64,000 nt of DNA from Bradyrhizobium ivorense (lineage in GTDB: Bacteria; Pseudomonadota; Alphaproteobacteria; Rhizobiales; Xanthobacteraceae). A model generated the notes under the pieces. That model saw nothing but the letters and a program-made list of their open reading frames with translations, made no database searches and was not told the origin of the DNA. The stretch covers positions 620,001-684,000 of the forward strand of contig NZ_CAADFC020000004.1 in NCBI RefSeq assembly GCF_900696085.1, read 5' to 3'. How positions within the stretch are numbered: position 1 is the first letter of the stretch; each line of letters starts with the position of its first letter. A program made the position numbers and the translations under genes. This document shows positions 9,411 through 17,924 of this stretch, piece by piece.

Positions 9411-10802
9411 ATGGTAAGTTCCAATCTAGACGTTTCCGAGATTTTTGTGGAGCGAGAGGGGCAGCGCGGTGCCATGCACATGCGACACCTCAACGAACAG
9501 CTCGTTCGCGTTCTCAAAACCATCGGCTACGACGTCGGCTTCCAGAAGGGGCAAGGCCAGTACCTCTATGATCGTCAGGGGGCTCGCTATCTCGATCTAT
9601 TGAGTGGATTTGGCGTTTTTGCGATTGGCCGGAATCATCCGGCCTTGCGCGAGGCGCTGAAGAGTGTGCTCGACGCCGATCTGCCGAATCTCGTGCAACT
9701 CGATGTCTCCACGCTCGCCGGCGTGCTCGCGGAACGCCTTTTGGAACATGTCCCATATCTGGACAAGGTGTTTTTCGCCAATTCCGGCGCCGAAACCGTC
9801 GAGGCCGCGATCAAGTTCGCGCGCGCCGCCACCGGCCGTCCCGGTATCGTCTACTGCACGCATTCGTTCCACGGCCTGTCCTATGGCGCGCTGTCGCTGA
9901 CCGACGACACCAACTTCCGCAGCGGCTTCGAGCCGTTGCTGCCCGGCTGCACCCCCGTTCCCTTCAACGACCTCGAGGCGCTCGAGAAGGCGCTGTCGTC
10001 GCGCCAGGTCGGCGCCTTCATCGTCGAGCCGATCCAGGGCAAGGGCGTCAACCTGCCCACCGACGAGTTCCTGCCCGGCGCGCTGGCGCTGTGCCGCAAA
10101 TACGGCACGCTGTTCATCGCCGACGAGATTCAGACCGGCATCGGCCGCACCGGAAAATTTCTCGCGGTCGAGCATTGGGGCATCGAGCCCGACATGGTGC
10201 TGCTCGCCAAGGCGCTGTCCGGCGGCCACGTTCCGATCGGCGCGCTGCTGACGCGCAAGCACATCTTCGACAAGATCTTCAACCAGATGGACCGCGCCGT
10301 CGTGCACGGCTCGACGTTCGGCAAGAACGATCTCGCGATGGCCGCCGGCATCGCCACGCTCGACGTGATCAAGCACGAGAAGCTGGTCGAGCAGGCCGCC
10401 AAGCGCGGCGCCGAGTTGCGTCTCGCGCTCACCCGCATGGTGCCGGGCTACGAGCTGATGAAGGAAGTCCGCGGCAAGGGCCTGATGATCGGCGTCGAGT
10501 TCGGCCCGCCGAAATCGCTGCGGCTGAAGGCGTCGTGGAATCTCTTGGAGACCGCCAACAAGGGCCTGTTCTGCCAGCTCATCACGGTGCCGCTGTTCAA
10601 GGATCACAAGATCCTGACCCAGGTCGCCGGCCACGGCCTCCACACCATCAAGCTGCTGCCGCCGCTCACGATCACCGAAGACGACTGCGCCTGGATCGAG
10701 AAGGCGTTCGACGAGGTGATCGCCGGCAGCCACAAGGTCCCCGGCGCGATCTGGTCGCTCGGCAAGACCCTGGTCGACAACGCGGTACGCAAGTCGGCGT
10801 AA
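9411..10802 (+). CDS. hpnO: HpnO, hopanoid class III aminotransferase
   Basis: HpnO is a PLP-dependent class III (ornithine/acetylornithine-type) aminotransferase that installs the terminal amine of 35-aminobacteriohopanetriol. The 463-residue protein shows NSGAETVEAAIKFARAATGR for PLP-phosphate binding, DEIQTGIGRTG, and the Schiff-base lysine K267 in LLAKALSGGHVPIGA. I used ATG 9411. ATG 9474 (MHMRHLNEQ) is possible and would remove 21 residues that are probably not part of the fold. Without the hopanoid context it would be called a generic aspartate aminotransferase family protein, so the specific role is inferred from the locus. Confidence 0.87.
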   Translation: MVSSNLDVSEIFVEREGQRGAMHMRHLNEQLVRVLKTIGYDVGFQKGQGQYLYDRQGARYLDLLSGFGVFAIGRNHPALREALKSVLDADLPNLVQLDVSTLAGVLAERLLEHVPYLDKVFFANSGAETVEAAIKFARAATGRPGIVYCTHSFHGLSYGALSLTDDTNFRSGFEPLLPGCTPVPFNDLEALEKALSSRQVGAFIVEPIQGKGVNLPTDEFLPGALALCRKYGTLFIADEIQTGIGRTGKFLAVEHWGIEPDMVLLAKALSGGHVPIGALLTRKHIFDKIFNQMDRAVVHGSTFGKNDLAMAAGIATLDVIKHEKLVEQAAKRGAELRLALTRMVPGYELMKEVRGKGLMIGVEFGPPKSLRLKASWNLLETANKGLFCQLITVPLFKDHKILTQVAGHGLHTIKLLPPLTITEDDCAWIEKAFDEVIAGSHKVPGAIWSLGKTLVDNAVRKSA

Positions 10803-10835
10803 GCCGCGCTCCTTCATCCGTCGTCGCAAGATGCG

Positions 10836-10921
10836 TAGCCCGGATGAAGCGAAGCGCAATCCGGGAAAGTTTCCCCGCGGATCGGCTGGCCCCGGATTAC
10901 GCTGCGCTTCATCCGGGCTAC
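10836..10921. repeat. Long inverted repeat GTAGCCCGGATG...CATCCGGGCTAC
   Basis: Arms starting GTAGCCCGGATGAAGCG and ending CGCTTCATCCGGGCTAC flank a central spacer, forming an 86-bp hairpin-prone element. A second copy lies at 45308-45387. It sits between convergent hpnO and the anti-sigma gene. Confidence 0.85.
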
Positions 10922-10925
10922 AAGA

Positions 10926-11708
10926 TCACCCCTCCTTGTTGGCGCGCATCGCGCCTTCGAACTTCTCGCCGAATTCGGCGAGCTCGTCGGCGCCGAGATC
11001 GCTGACCGCCCAGTAGTTCAGGCCGCGGTCGCTCCAGCGGCGGATGTTGAAGCCCTGCAAGGTCGCGGTCTGCGCCGCGCGCCGCTCGGTGTTTGCGGTC
11101 TGCGCCACGAACAAATTGATCACATGCTGGCGCCGCCGGTAGACCACGGCACCGATGGCGCGGGCGTCGACGTAATCGAGCCGGCCGCCGATCAGGGTAA
11201 AGCCCTGCGCGGTGAGGTCGATCACCGGCGGCGAGACGTCGAGCTTGCCGTTGAACCACGGCTTCACCGTGTGCTGATCGGTCGAGATCACGTCGGTGAG
11301 GTGGCCGGCCTGCAGCGAGCGCAGATGCGCCGACACCATCTCGGCCTCGATGCGCTGCGCGTCGTCGTTGCGCAGCACGATCGCAACCAGGCCGGTCGCG
11401 GCGATCGCCGAGACCGCGGAGCCCATCGCAAAGCCGCGCAGCACCGCGCGCCGGCTCGGCAGCGGCTGCACGTTGGCCTGCACTTGCGGCTGCGGCAGCG
11501 CCTGTTCGATGCGGCGGCGCAGCTCGAGCGGCGCCTTGTATTGCACGTCGCTCTCGGCCATGGCCTGTCGAATCTCCTGATACTCCTGCATCAGGGCGGC
11601 GCAGTGCGCGCAGCCCGCGATATGCGCCTCCACCTCGCGCGCATGGCCGGCGTCGAGTTCGCCGTCGATCAGCGCGTGAAGCAGCACTTCGGCTTCCTCG
11701 CATGTCAT
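10926..11708 (-). CDS. Zinc-finger anti-sigma factor (membrane anchored)
   Basis: The 260-residue protein starts with an anti-sigma zinc-finger (zf-HC2) domain: C3, then H35 (RE-VEAH-IAGC-AHC) with the HxxxCxxC zinc site in HIAGCAHC. A single hydrophobic segment near residues 90-112 (GFAMGSAVSAIAATGLVAIV) anchors it. A C-terminal domain of about 145 residues, outside the cytoplasm, resembles those that sense the periplasm in this class. Its start overlaps the sigma gene stop by four bases (ATGA), so the pair is translationally coupled. It is inferred to bind and silence the adjacent ECF sigma factor. Confidence 0.9.
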   Translation of the reverse strand: MTCEEAEVLLHALIDGELDAGHAREVEAHIAGCAHCAALMQEYQEIRQAMAESDVQYKAPLELRRRIEQALPQPQVQANVQPLPSRRAVLRGFAMGSAVSAIAATGLVAIVLRNDDAQRIEAEMVSAHLRSLQAGHLTDVISTDQHTVKPWFNGKLDVSPPVIDLTAQGFTLIGGRLDYVDARAIGAVVYRRRQHVINLFVAQTANTERRAAQTATLQGFNIRRWSDRGLNYWAVSDLGADELAEFGEKFEGAMRANKEG

Positions 11709-12262
11709 TTCGCTTGCTCCTGTTCCGCGAGCCAGGCTGATCGCAGCATGGCGCGGGCGCGCGCGAGGCGGGACATCACGGTGCCGACCGGCACCGCGGC
11801 GACATCGGCGATCTCGCGGTATGAAAGATGCTGGATTTCCCTGAGCACGAAGGTTTCGCGAAACGGCTCGGCGAGCGCTGCGATCAGCCGGCGCACGGTG
11901 TCGCCGTCGAAGCGGCGCAGCAGCTGGCGCTCCGGCGTCTCGGCCGGCTCATTCCACATCGGCGCCTGCTCGGCGCTCTCGGGTAGCTCCTCGACCGGGG
12001 CGGGCGCGGACTTACGCCGCGCATATTCGGCGCGGCAGACATTGCGCAGGATCGCGAACAGCCACGGCTTCATCGCCGGTCCCCGGTAGCTGTCGAAATG
12101 CTTGTAGGCCCGCAGGTAACATTCCTGCACCGCATCCTCGGCGTCGGCGGCGTCGCGCAGCAGATAGCGCGCCAGCGTATAGGCGTCGTCGAGGTAGGGC
12201 AGCGCGGCCTCGCGAAAGCGCCGCGCCTTTTCGGGATCTTCGTCCGACGCTTTGGCAGCCAT
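11705..12262 (-). CDS. ECF-family RNA polymerase sigma factor
   Basis: The 185-residue protein has the two ECF domains. Region 2 (about residues 15-80) includes DAEDAVQECYLRAYKHFDSYRG and PWLFAILRNVCRAEYARRK. Region 4 (about 120-175) includes FRETFVLREIQHLSYREIADVAAVPVGTVMSRLARAR, a helix-turn-helix for the -35 element. The start was set at the ATG preceded by CAGGACACG; the frame stays open further upstream but that stretch is proline/glycine-rich and unlike a sigma factor. It lies third in the order metallophosphoesterase, cupredoxin, sigma, anti-sigma, all on the minus strand, which suggests that it controls, or is controlled with, the two exported proteins. Confidence 0.93.
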   Translation of the reverse strand: MAAKASDEDPEKARRFREAALPYLDDAYTLARYLLRDAADAEDAVQECYLRAYKHFDSYRGPAMKPWLFAILRNVCRAEYARRKSAPAPVEELPESAEQAPMWNEPAETPERQLLRRFDGDTVRRLIAALAEPFRETFVLREIQHLSYREIADVAAVPVGTVMSRLARARAMLRSAWLAEQEQAK

Positions 12263-12296
12263 CGTGTCCTGCCCGGTGTTTTTGGAAGGCGGTCGC

Positions 12297-12329
12297 GCCC
12301 GGCCGGGGGCGGGAGCCCACCGGCCGGGC
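12297..12329. repeat. Hairpin between cupredoxin and sigma-factor genes
   Basis: The 10-bp arms GCCCGGCCGG and CCGGCCGGGC are perfect inverted repeats with a 13-base loop. There is no T-run downstream on the minus strand, so it looks like an mRNA processing or attenuation hairpin rather than a standard terminator. Confidence 0.55.
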
Positions 12330-12356
12330 AGGGGTGTGATGACCTGGCTCGCCAAA

Positions 12357-12680
12357 TTAGCCAACCTTGATGCTGCCTGTCATGTGCGGATGCAGCGAGC
12401 AGAAATACTTGTACTCGCCGGGCGCGGTGAAGGTGAACGAGAAGCTGTCGTCGGTGTCCATGGTCTTGGAGCGGAATTTGCCCGCGCACACCACGGTGTG
12501 CGGGATGTCGTCGCGGTTGGTCCAGGTCACGGTGGTGCCGGTCTTGATGTCGAGCTTGGCCGGCTCGAACACGAAGTTGTCGATGTGAATCGCGGTATCG
12601 TCGGCGCGGGCCGCGGACACAGGCAGGAGCATGGTCGCGACCGCGGCGATGCCGAAGTCGCGGCGACTGATCGTACTCAT
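12357..12680 (-). CDS. Exported cupredoxin (type-1 copper protein)
   Basis: A 107-residue plastocyanin/amicyanin-like protein. It opens with a twin-arginine-type signal (SRRDFGIAAVATMLLPVSAARA), so it is probably exported folded to the periplasm. The type-1 copper ligands are complete: H61 in IPHTVV, then C94, H97 and M100 in FCSLHPHM, spaced as in amicyanin. It is followed 94 bp later by the ECF sigma gene and preceded by 14 bp by the metallophosphoesterase gene, so it is almost certainly co-transcribed with them. An electron-carrier or copper-handling role is likely; its redox partner is not visible here. Confidence 0.9.
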   Translation of the reverse strand: MSTISRRDFGIAAVATMLLPVSAARADDTAIHIDNFVFEPAKLDIKTGTTVTWTNRDDIPHTVVCAGKFRSKTMDTDDSFSFTFTAPGEYKYFCSLHPHMTGSIKVG

Positions 12681-12694
12681 CTTCCGTCTTCCCT

Positions 12695-13645
12695 TCAGCC
12701 CTGCAGCGGCGTGTCGATGATCGCGAGCCGCTCGGTGCCCTGCTTGAAGTTGATGCTGGCGACGCCGAGCATGCTGCGCAGCTTGGCATCCTCCACTTTC
12801 ATCGGGCCGGGCGAGGGCGCTGAGCCCGGCGCCGGCTGCGGGAACGCGGTCGAGCGCGCGGTGTGGAAGGTGACGTTGCCCTCGACCTTCTGCATCACCT
12901 GATGGATGTGGCCGTTGAGCACGGTGACCGAGCCGAACCCCTTGACGTATTCCAGCGCGCGGCCGCCGTCCTCGGTGCCCCAGCCCCATTGCGGATACAC
13001 CGTCCACAGCGGGATGTGGGCGAACAGCACGATCGGGGTCGACTTGGAGCGGCCCTTGAGGTCGTTCTCCAGCCATTCCAGCTGATCATTGCCGAGATTG
13101 CCGAGGCCGCCGCCCTTGAGGTCGACGACATTGACGAGGCCGATGAAGTGCACGCCGCCGGCATCGAACGAATACCAGCCGGCGCCCTTGGTGCCCTTGC
13201 CGTAACGCTCCTTGTAGAGCTTGACCTCCTCGTCGATGATGTCGTGCTCGCCCGGCACGTAATGCACGTCGAGCTTGGCCTGCGAGATGATGCGGTCGGC
13301 GTCGTCGAACTCCTTGGCCTTCGACAAATGCGTGATGTCGCCGGTGTGGATCATGAACGACGGTTTTGCCGGTATGCCGCGGACCTGGTTGATGGCTTCT
13401 TCCAGCGTGCCGATCGCGTTCGGATTGGCCGGCTTGTCGAAGCCGACATGGCTGTCGCTGATCTGCAGGAAGGTCATGCCGGCGGGTTCGGCGGCGGCGG
13501 CCGAGCCGACGATGCCGAGCGAGCGCGGCACGCCGCCGGAAATCGTCCAGAGCACGCCGGTGCTGGCCCAGGTCATGCATTCCAGCACCTTGCGCCGGCT
13601 GACGCCGTTGTCCTCGTTGTGGTGGTCGTGATCGTGTCCGCTCAT
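12695..13645 (-). CDS. Exported calcineurin-like metallophosphoesterase
   Basis: The 316-residue protein has the dinuclear-metal motifs in order: ISDSHVG (DxH), HTGDITH (GD), VPGEHD (a GEHD variant of GNHD), FAHIPLW, and NGHIHQ (GHxH). A histidine-rich start (SGHDHDHH) precedes a twin-arginine motif (SRRKVLE) and a hydrophobic stretch ending near AAAAEP, so Tat export is likely. It is the first gene of the four-gene operon with cupredoxin, sigma and anti-sigma factors. The substrate is unknown. The N-terminal histidines might help load metal, which is speculation. Confidence 0.9.
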   Translation of the reverse strand: MSGHDHDHHNEDNGVSRRKVLECMTWASTGVLWTISGGVPRSLGIVGSAAAAEPAGMTFLQISDSHVGFDKPANPNAIGTLEEAINQVRGIPAKPSFMIHTGDITHLSKAKEFDDADRIISQAKLDVHYVPGEHDIIDEEVKLYKERYGKGTKGAGWYSFDAGGVHFIGLVNVVDLKGGGLGNLGNDQLEWLENDLKGRSKSTPIVLFAHIPLWTVYPQWGWGTEDGGRALEYVKGFGSVTVLNGHIHQVMQKVEGNVTFHTARSTAFPQPAPGSAPSPGPMKVEDAKLRSMLGVASINFKQGTERLAIIDTPLQG

Positions 13646-13872
13646 GACATAGTCTCCCGTGGTCCCCAGGGATTGGGTTTCCGGAGACGTGATTGGAAGC
13701 GCCGGGGCTTTATTCCCGTCGGCCTGCGCCGGTCTGAGCGCGGCGATGACGATTTCGTGAGGGCCGCGCGGCCGGTCGCGCGACAGGTGGACGCAACGGC
13801 ATGTTGCGCCGTTGCAGCGGCCATCCGCCGGGTCTATCGCTCCGGCAAAACGCGCATCAGGCGGAGGCGACC

Positions 13873-14280
13873 ATGGGAAATATCAGCGGCGGCTGCCATT
13901 GCGGCGCGGTTCGATATGAGGTGACGGGGGAACCCATCGTCCATTCGCTGTGCCACTGCACCGACTGCCGGCGCCACGCCGGCGCGCCGATGGTCGGATG
14001 GGCGACGTACCCGCAGGAGGCGGTCAAGCTGACCAAGGGCCAGCCCAAGCTCTACAAGTCCTCGGAACATGGCCGCCGGCAGTTTTGCGAAAACTGCGGC
14101 ACCGGGCTTTTCTACATCAATGACAACGTCATGCCCGGGCTGATCGATATTCAGAGCGGGACCTATGACGACCCCGACGCGGTGCCGGCCGCCATGCATG
14201 TCCAGGTCGCCGAGCGGCTGCGCTGGATGGAAGATGCGCACCGTCTGCCGACCTTCGAGCGCTTCCCGCCGCAGGCCTAG
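13873..14280 (+). CDS. GFA-family (CENP-V/Gfa) zinc protein
   Basis: The 135-residue protein is a glutathione-dependent formaldehyde-activating enzyme (GFA)-type zinc protein. The paired cysteines are present: GGCHCGAVRYE at residues 6-16, CHCTDCRR near 30, and FCENCGTGLFY near 73. The start has a clear ribosome site, GGAGG, six bases upstream of the ATG. Enzymatic activity toward S-hydroxymethylglutathione is known for some members, but most are of unknown role, so no substrate is assigned. The stop is immediately followed by two palindromic repeats. Confidence 0.9.
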   Translation: MGNISGGCHCGAVRYEVTGEPIVHSLCHCTDCRRHAGAPMVGWATYPQEAVKLTKGQPKLYKSSEHGRRQFCENCGTGLFYINDNVMPGLIDIQSGTYDDPDAVPAAMHVQVAERLRWMEDAHRLPTFERFPPQA

Positions 14281-14328
14281 AGCATGATCCGGAAAAGTGT
14301 GAAGCGGTTTTCCGAAAAGATCATGCTC
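14280..14328. repeat. Palindromic repeat GAGCATGATC...GATCATGCTC, copy 1
   Basis: The 10-bp arms GAGCATGATC and GATCATGCTC are perfect inverted repeats around a semi-conserved core with CGGAAAAGTG and GGTTTTCCG, themselves paired. A near-identical copy is at 34171-34219, and both directly follow a stop codon. Confidence 0.92.
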
Positions 14329-14339
14329 AAACAAGGAGC

Positions 14340-14380
14340 TAAAGCGCGATGACGATTCAACCTAATCTCATCGCGCTTTA
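14340..14380. repeat. Palindromic repeat TAAAGCGCGATGA...TCATCGCGCTTTA
   Basis: Perfect 13-bp arms surround a 15-base core. It is placed directly after the GAGCATGATC repeat, and a diverged copy occurs at 8623-8660. Confidence 0.88.
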
Positions 14381-14606
14381 GCGCGAATGCGTGACGGCCG
14401 GCCGGGCGGCCGTTGCCCCGGCGCCACAGGCTTGGCCGCAACACGGCTGTCTTGCAACCGTCAGCTTAGTGTCAGCGCCGGGGTGTAAGGGTAGCGCGCT
14501 TTATTTCCGTCTTGCTTGGCGTCGCAGGCTTTTTGGCCGGCCGGCTGACGCCGGGCATCACGACAAGCACGAAGAAACGGTTCCAGTACTGCGTGAGTGG
14601 CGTGCC
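14381..14606. other. Gene-poor stretch ending in an orphan terminator
   Basis: No open frame here has family features; the longest candidates run through the terminator at 14607-14636. With the two preceding repeats the gap is about 370 bp. A small untranslated RNA ending at that terminator is possible but not shown. Confidence 0.45.
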
Positions 14607-14636
14607 GCCGTCCCCGCAAGGGGACGGCGTTTTCTT
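14607..14636 (+). terminator. Intrinsic terminator, plus strand
   Basis: A perfect 9-bp stem GCCGTCCCC/GGGGACGGC with a stable GCAA tetraloop is followed by GTTTTCTTT. No annotated plus-strand gene ends close by, since the GFA gene stops 330 bp earlier. Confidence 0.8.
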
Positions 14637-14653
14637 TGCCGTCGGTCCACCGA

Positions 14654-15544
14654 TCAGCGCGCCGCGAATGCCCGGAGCGCGTCGAGCAGCAGCTCGGGCG
14701 CCTCCTGCGCGACGCAATGTCCGATGCCATCAAAGCTCATGCGGCTTGCATGCGGCATCAGCGCCGCGGCGCGGTCGGCCATGATCTTGTAGACCTGCCC
14801 TGACTGCTCGGCGGTCGCGATGCAGACCGGGCAGGAGATTTCGGATAGCCACGAAAACGGATTGCCGCGGCCGTCGCCGGCATAGACCTGCTCCATCGCC
14901 TCGACGATCGGCAGCAGCAGCGCGGACTCGATCTCCGGCGTGCAGCGTAGCCGCATGCGGCCGTCGTCGAGTTTTGCAAAACCGTTGTTGACATAGGCCC
15001 ACAGCGACCGCTCGGTCCACGGCGCAAACGCGGGGGCGGCGCAAAGCCGCTGGAACAACGCGTCGGCGCTGTCGAACTCGGCGCGGCGGCGCATCGCGCC
15101 CTGCACCGACGCCGCCGACATCTCGCTCAGGCCGCCGGGGCGCGGCGTGTGCGGGTCCATCACCGTCGGCTCCATCACGAACAGCCGCGCAAAGCGGTCC
15201 GGCATCAGCTTCGTCGCCAGCAACAGGTCGGTGGCGCCGGCGCTGTGGCCGATGCCGTAGATGTCGCGCAGGTCGAGCTGCTCGACCACCGTGCGGAGGT
15301 CGTCGGCGAAATCCCGGAAGTGGTAGCGATCGGCCGGAGGCTTGTGGCTCAGGCCGTGGCCGCGGCGGTCGACTGCATAGACCGTGTGATCGGCGGCCAA
15401 TGCCTCCGCCACCTCGGTCCAGACCTCGGCCACAAACCCCGTGCCGTGCAGCAGCAGTGCTGGCGGCCTGCCGGGCTCGCCCCATCGCGCCAGCGCGACC
15501 GGCGCGTCGGTGTCACCAACGAAGATGCGTTGCGCCTGCGTCAT
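14654..15544 (-). CDS. Alpha/beta-fold hydrolase
   Basis: The 296-residue protein has the alpha/beta-hydrolase layout: LLLHGTGFVAEVW oxyanion-hole loop near residue 30, DRRGHGLSHKP near 60, and the nucleophile elbow GHSAGA near residue 98. A candidate catalytic histidine lies in GIGHCVAQEAPELLLDALR at the C-terminus. The substrate cannot be inferred. It lies six bases downstream of the GMC oxidoreductase gene on the same strand, so the two are probably one operon, perhaps acting on a related alcohol or ester substrate. Confidence 0.88.
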   Translation of the reverse strand: MTQAQRIFVGDTDAPVALARWGEPGRPPALLLHGTGFVAEVWTEVAEALAADHTVYAVDRRGHGLSHKPPADRYHFRDFADDLRTVVEQLDLRDIYGIGHSAGATDLLLATKLMPDRFARLFVMEPTVMDPHTPRPGGLSEMSAASVQGAMRRRAEFDSADALFQRLCAAPAFAPWTERSLWAYVNNGFAKLDDGRMRLRCTPEIESALLLPIVEAMEQVYAGDGRGNPFSWLSEISCPVCIATAEQSGQVYKIMADRAAALMPHASRMSFDGIGHCVAQEAPELLLDALRAFAAR

Positions 15545-15550
15545 CGCTTG

Positions 15551-17170
15551 CTATCGCGCATCCTGCAAGATCATCGCGGCGCCCTTTTCGGCGATCATCG
15601 CGGTCGGCGTGTTGGTGTTGCCCGAGGTGATGGTCGGCATCACGGAGGCATCGGCGATACGCAGGCCGTGCAGGCCGTAGAAGCGCAGGCGCTCGTCGAC
15701 CACGGCCAAGGGATCGTTGGCCGTACCCATCTTCGCGGTGCCGACGGGGTGGAAGATCGTGGTGCCGATGTCGCCGGCGGCCTTCGCCAGCGATGTGTCG
15801 TCGTCGCCAACCGACGGGCCGGGCAAAAATTCCTCCGGTTGATATTTTTCCAGCGCCTTCTGCTTCATCAGTTTTCTCGTGGTGCGGATCGCGTCGGCCG
15901 CGACCTGGCGGTCGTCCTCGGTCGACAGATAGTTCGGCGCGATCGCCGGCTTGTCGTCCACAGCGGCCGAGCGGATCCGCACCGTGCCGCGCGAGGTCGG
16001 CTGCAGATTGCAGGCGCTGACCGTGATCGCGGGGAAGCGGTGCAGGGGATCGCCGAACTTGTCGAGCGACAACGGCTGCACGTGAAACTGGATGTTGGCG
16101 CGCGAGCGCGTCGGATCGGAGCGGGTGAAGATGCCGAGCTGCGACGGCGCCATGGTCAGCGGCCCGCGGCGGCGCACCGCATAGTCGAGCCCCATCAGGC
16201 CGCGGCGGAACAGATTGTAATAGGTCTCGTTCAGCGTGCGCACGCCGCTCACCTTGTAGATCGCGCGCTGCTGCAGATGGTCCTGCAGATTGCGGCCGAT
16301 GCCCTGCACATCGACCACGATGTCGATGCCGAGCGGCGACAGCCATTCCGAGGGGCCGATGCCGGAACGCTGCAGCACCTGGGTGGTGCCGATCGAGCCG
16401 GCGCAGAGAATCACTTCACCCCCGGCGCGCGCCTCGATCGTCTCGTCGCCCTGGCGGAACTGGACGCCGGCGGCGCGGCCGCTCTCGATCACCAGGCGGT
16501 CGACCAGCACGTTGGTCTCGAGCCGCAAATTATGGCGGTTTAAGACCGGCTTGAGGAAGCCGCGCGCCGACGACCAGCGCCGGCCGCGCTTCTGGTTGAC
16601 GTGGAAATAGCTGGTGCCTTCGTTGTCGCCGGTGTTGAAGTCGGCAATCCGCTTGATGCCCATCTCCTCCGCGGCATCGCCGACCGCGTCCAGAATCTGC
16701 CACGACAGCCGCGGCGCCTCGATGCGCCAGCCGCCGCCGACACCGTGGTGCTCGCTCGCGCCAAGGAAATGATCCTCCAGCCGCTTGAACGCCGGCAGCA
16801 CGTCGCTGTAGCTCCAGCCGGCAAGGCCGAGCTGCCGCCAGTGATCGTAATCCGCGGCCTGTCCGCGCATCGAGATCATGGCGTTGATCGCCGACGAGCC
16901 GCCGATCACCTTGCCGCGCGGATAGCTCAGCGCGCGGCCGTTGAGGCCGGGCTCGGCCTCGGTCTTGAACATCCAGTCCGAGCGCGGATTGCCGATCGCA
17001 AAGAGATAGCCGACCGGGATGTGAAACCAGATCCAGTTGTCGTTGCCGCCGGCTTCCAGCAGTAGCACCCGCTTGGTCGGATCGGCCGACAGGCGGTTGG
17101 CCATGATGCAGCCCGCCGTGCCCGCGCCGACGATAATGTAGTCGTAATCACCCTCGAGCCTTCGCGGCAT
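15551..17170 (-). CDS. GMC-family FAD-dependent oxidoreductase (choline dehydrogenase-like)
   Basis: The 539-residue protein is a glucose-methanol-choline oxidoreductase. The ADP-binding motif IIVGAGTAGCIMANRL (GxGxxG) is at residues 11-26, the GMC signature PRGKVIGGSSAINAMI near residue 83, the second signature GSIGTTQVLQRSGIGP near 260, and the active-site histidine motif FHPVGTAKMG near 475. It probably oxidises an alcohol to an aldehyde. Many rhizobial paralogues carry the BetA name without evidence of choline use, so no gene symbol is given. The start ATG gives MPRRLEGDYDYIIVGAG, with normal spacing to the FAD motif. Confidence 0.92.
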   Translation of the reverse strand: MPRRLEGDYDYIIVGAGTAGCIMANRLSADPTKRVLLLEAGGNDNWIWFHIPVGYLFAIGNPRSDWMFKTEAEPGLNGRALSYPRGKVIGGSSAINAMISMRGQAADYDHWRQLGLAGWSYSDVLPAFKRLEDHFLGASEHHGVGGGWRIEAPRLSWQILDAVGDAAEEMGIKRIADFNTGDNEGTSYFHVNQKRGRRWSSARGFLKPVLNRHNLRLETNVLVDRLVIESGRAAGVQFRQGDETIEARAGGEVILCAGSIGTTQVLQRSGIGPSEWLSPLGIDIVVDVQGIGRNLQDHLQQRAIYKVSGVRTLNETYYNLFRRGLMGLDYAVRRRGPLTMAPSQLGIFTRSDPTRSRANIQFHVQPLSLDKFGDPLHRFPAITVSACNLQPTSRGTVRIRSAAVDDKPAIAPNYLSTEDDRQVAADAIRTTRKLMKQKALEKYQPEEFLPGPSVGDDDTSLAKAAGDIGTTIFHPVGTAKMGTANDPLAVVDERLRFYGLHGLRIADASVMPTITSGNTNTPTAMIAEKGAAMILQDAR

Positions 17171-17263
17171 GTCCTCATTCCCGGCAAACGTTTGTTGTTG
17201 GATGACTATTAGTCAGACGCGGCCGGTCGAGACAAGCCCGGCCGACGAACGCGACGGTACTGC

Positions 17264-17451
17264 GCTCCCTCGCCCCGTTCTCTTGTCTCGCCGAAGCCCG
17301 CCTTCGGGCGAAGGCGGATGCGGGGAGAGGGTTGGGGTGAGGGGCTGTCTCCGCATCAATGGTGATAGCTGCTCTTGCGGAGGCTCCCCCTCACCCGGAA
17401 TGCATCTGACGATGCGTTCCGGCCTCTCCCCGCAGGCGGGGAGAGGCGAAG
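17264..17451. repeat. Composite intergenic repeat rich in CTCCCC/GGGGAG arms
   Basis: Two hairpins lie in tandem: GCTCCCTCGCCCC pairs loosely with GGGGTGAGGGGC, and CGGCCTCTCCCCGC pairs with GCGGGGAGAGGC. It belongs to the same loose family as the elements at 24983, 29229 and 42015. It fills most of the gap between the GMC gene and the MaoC-type gene. Confidence 0.75.
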
Positions 17452-17472
17452 TGCGAGCCTGCGGCGCGAGGT

Positions 17473-17913
17473 CTACTTCACCGGAAACTCCAGCATCGCT
17501 TCACCCGCCGCCACCGTCTCGCCGCGCTGGTTCTGCACGGCGACGTCGACCACGACCCAGCGCGATTTTGCTGTGGTCTGCTTGGCCTTGATGGTCCCGG
17601 CGGGGCGGATGGTGTCGCCGGGCTTCACCGGTTTCAGCCAGCGCGTCTCCAGCCGGCGATGGATTGCGCCCGCGGGCGTTGCCCAGTCGGTCAGCATGCG
17701 CGTGATCAGGCCAAAATTGTTCATGCCGTGCATGATGATGCCGCCGAAATTGGTCTTGCCGAAATCGCCCTTCATATAGTCGTCGTCGAGATGCAGCGGG
17801 TTGTAGTCGAGCGAGGCATCGCAGAACAGGCGGATCGATTCGCGCGACACGGCAAATGCCGGGCCCTCGATGCTGTCGCCGGCCTTGAGGGTATCGAAAT
17901 TCGCTGGGGTCAT
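17473..17913 (-). CDS. MaoC-like hot-dog dehydratase
   Basis: The 146-residue protein is a MaoC/hydratase-2 type hot-dog domain. It includes the hydratase motif with paired Asp and His: CDASLDYNPLHLDDDYM around residues 30-46, then GGIIMHGMNNFGL near 56. These enzymes hydrate enoyl-CoA or dehydrate 3-hydroxyacyl-CoA. The start has GAGG a few bases upstream (GTGAGGAGGTTCACG). It is 11 bases downstream of a second hot-dog protein on the same strand; the two probably form a heterodimer, as is common for split MaoC dehydratases. Confidence 0.88.
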   Translation of the reverse strand: MTPANFDTLKAGDSIEGPAFAVSRESIRLFCDASLDYNPLHLDDDYMKGDFGKTNFGGIIMHGMNNFGLITRMLTDWATPAGAIHRRLETRWLKPVKPGDTIRPAGTIKAKQTTAKSRWVVVDVAVQNQRGETVAAGEAMLEFPVK

Positions 17914-17924
17914 CGTGAACCTCC

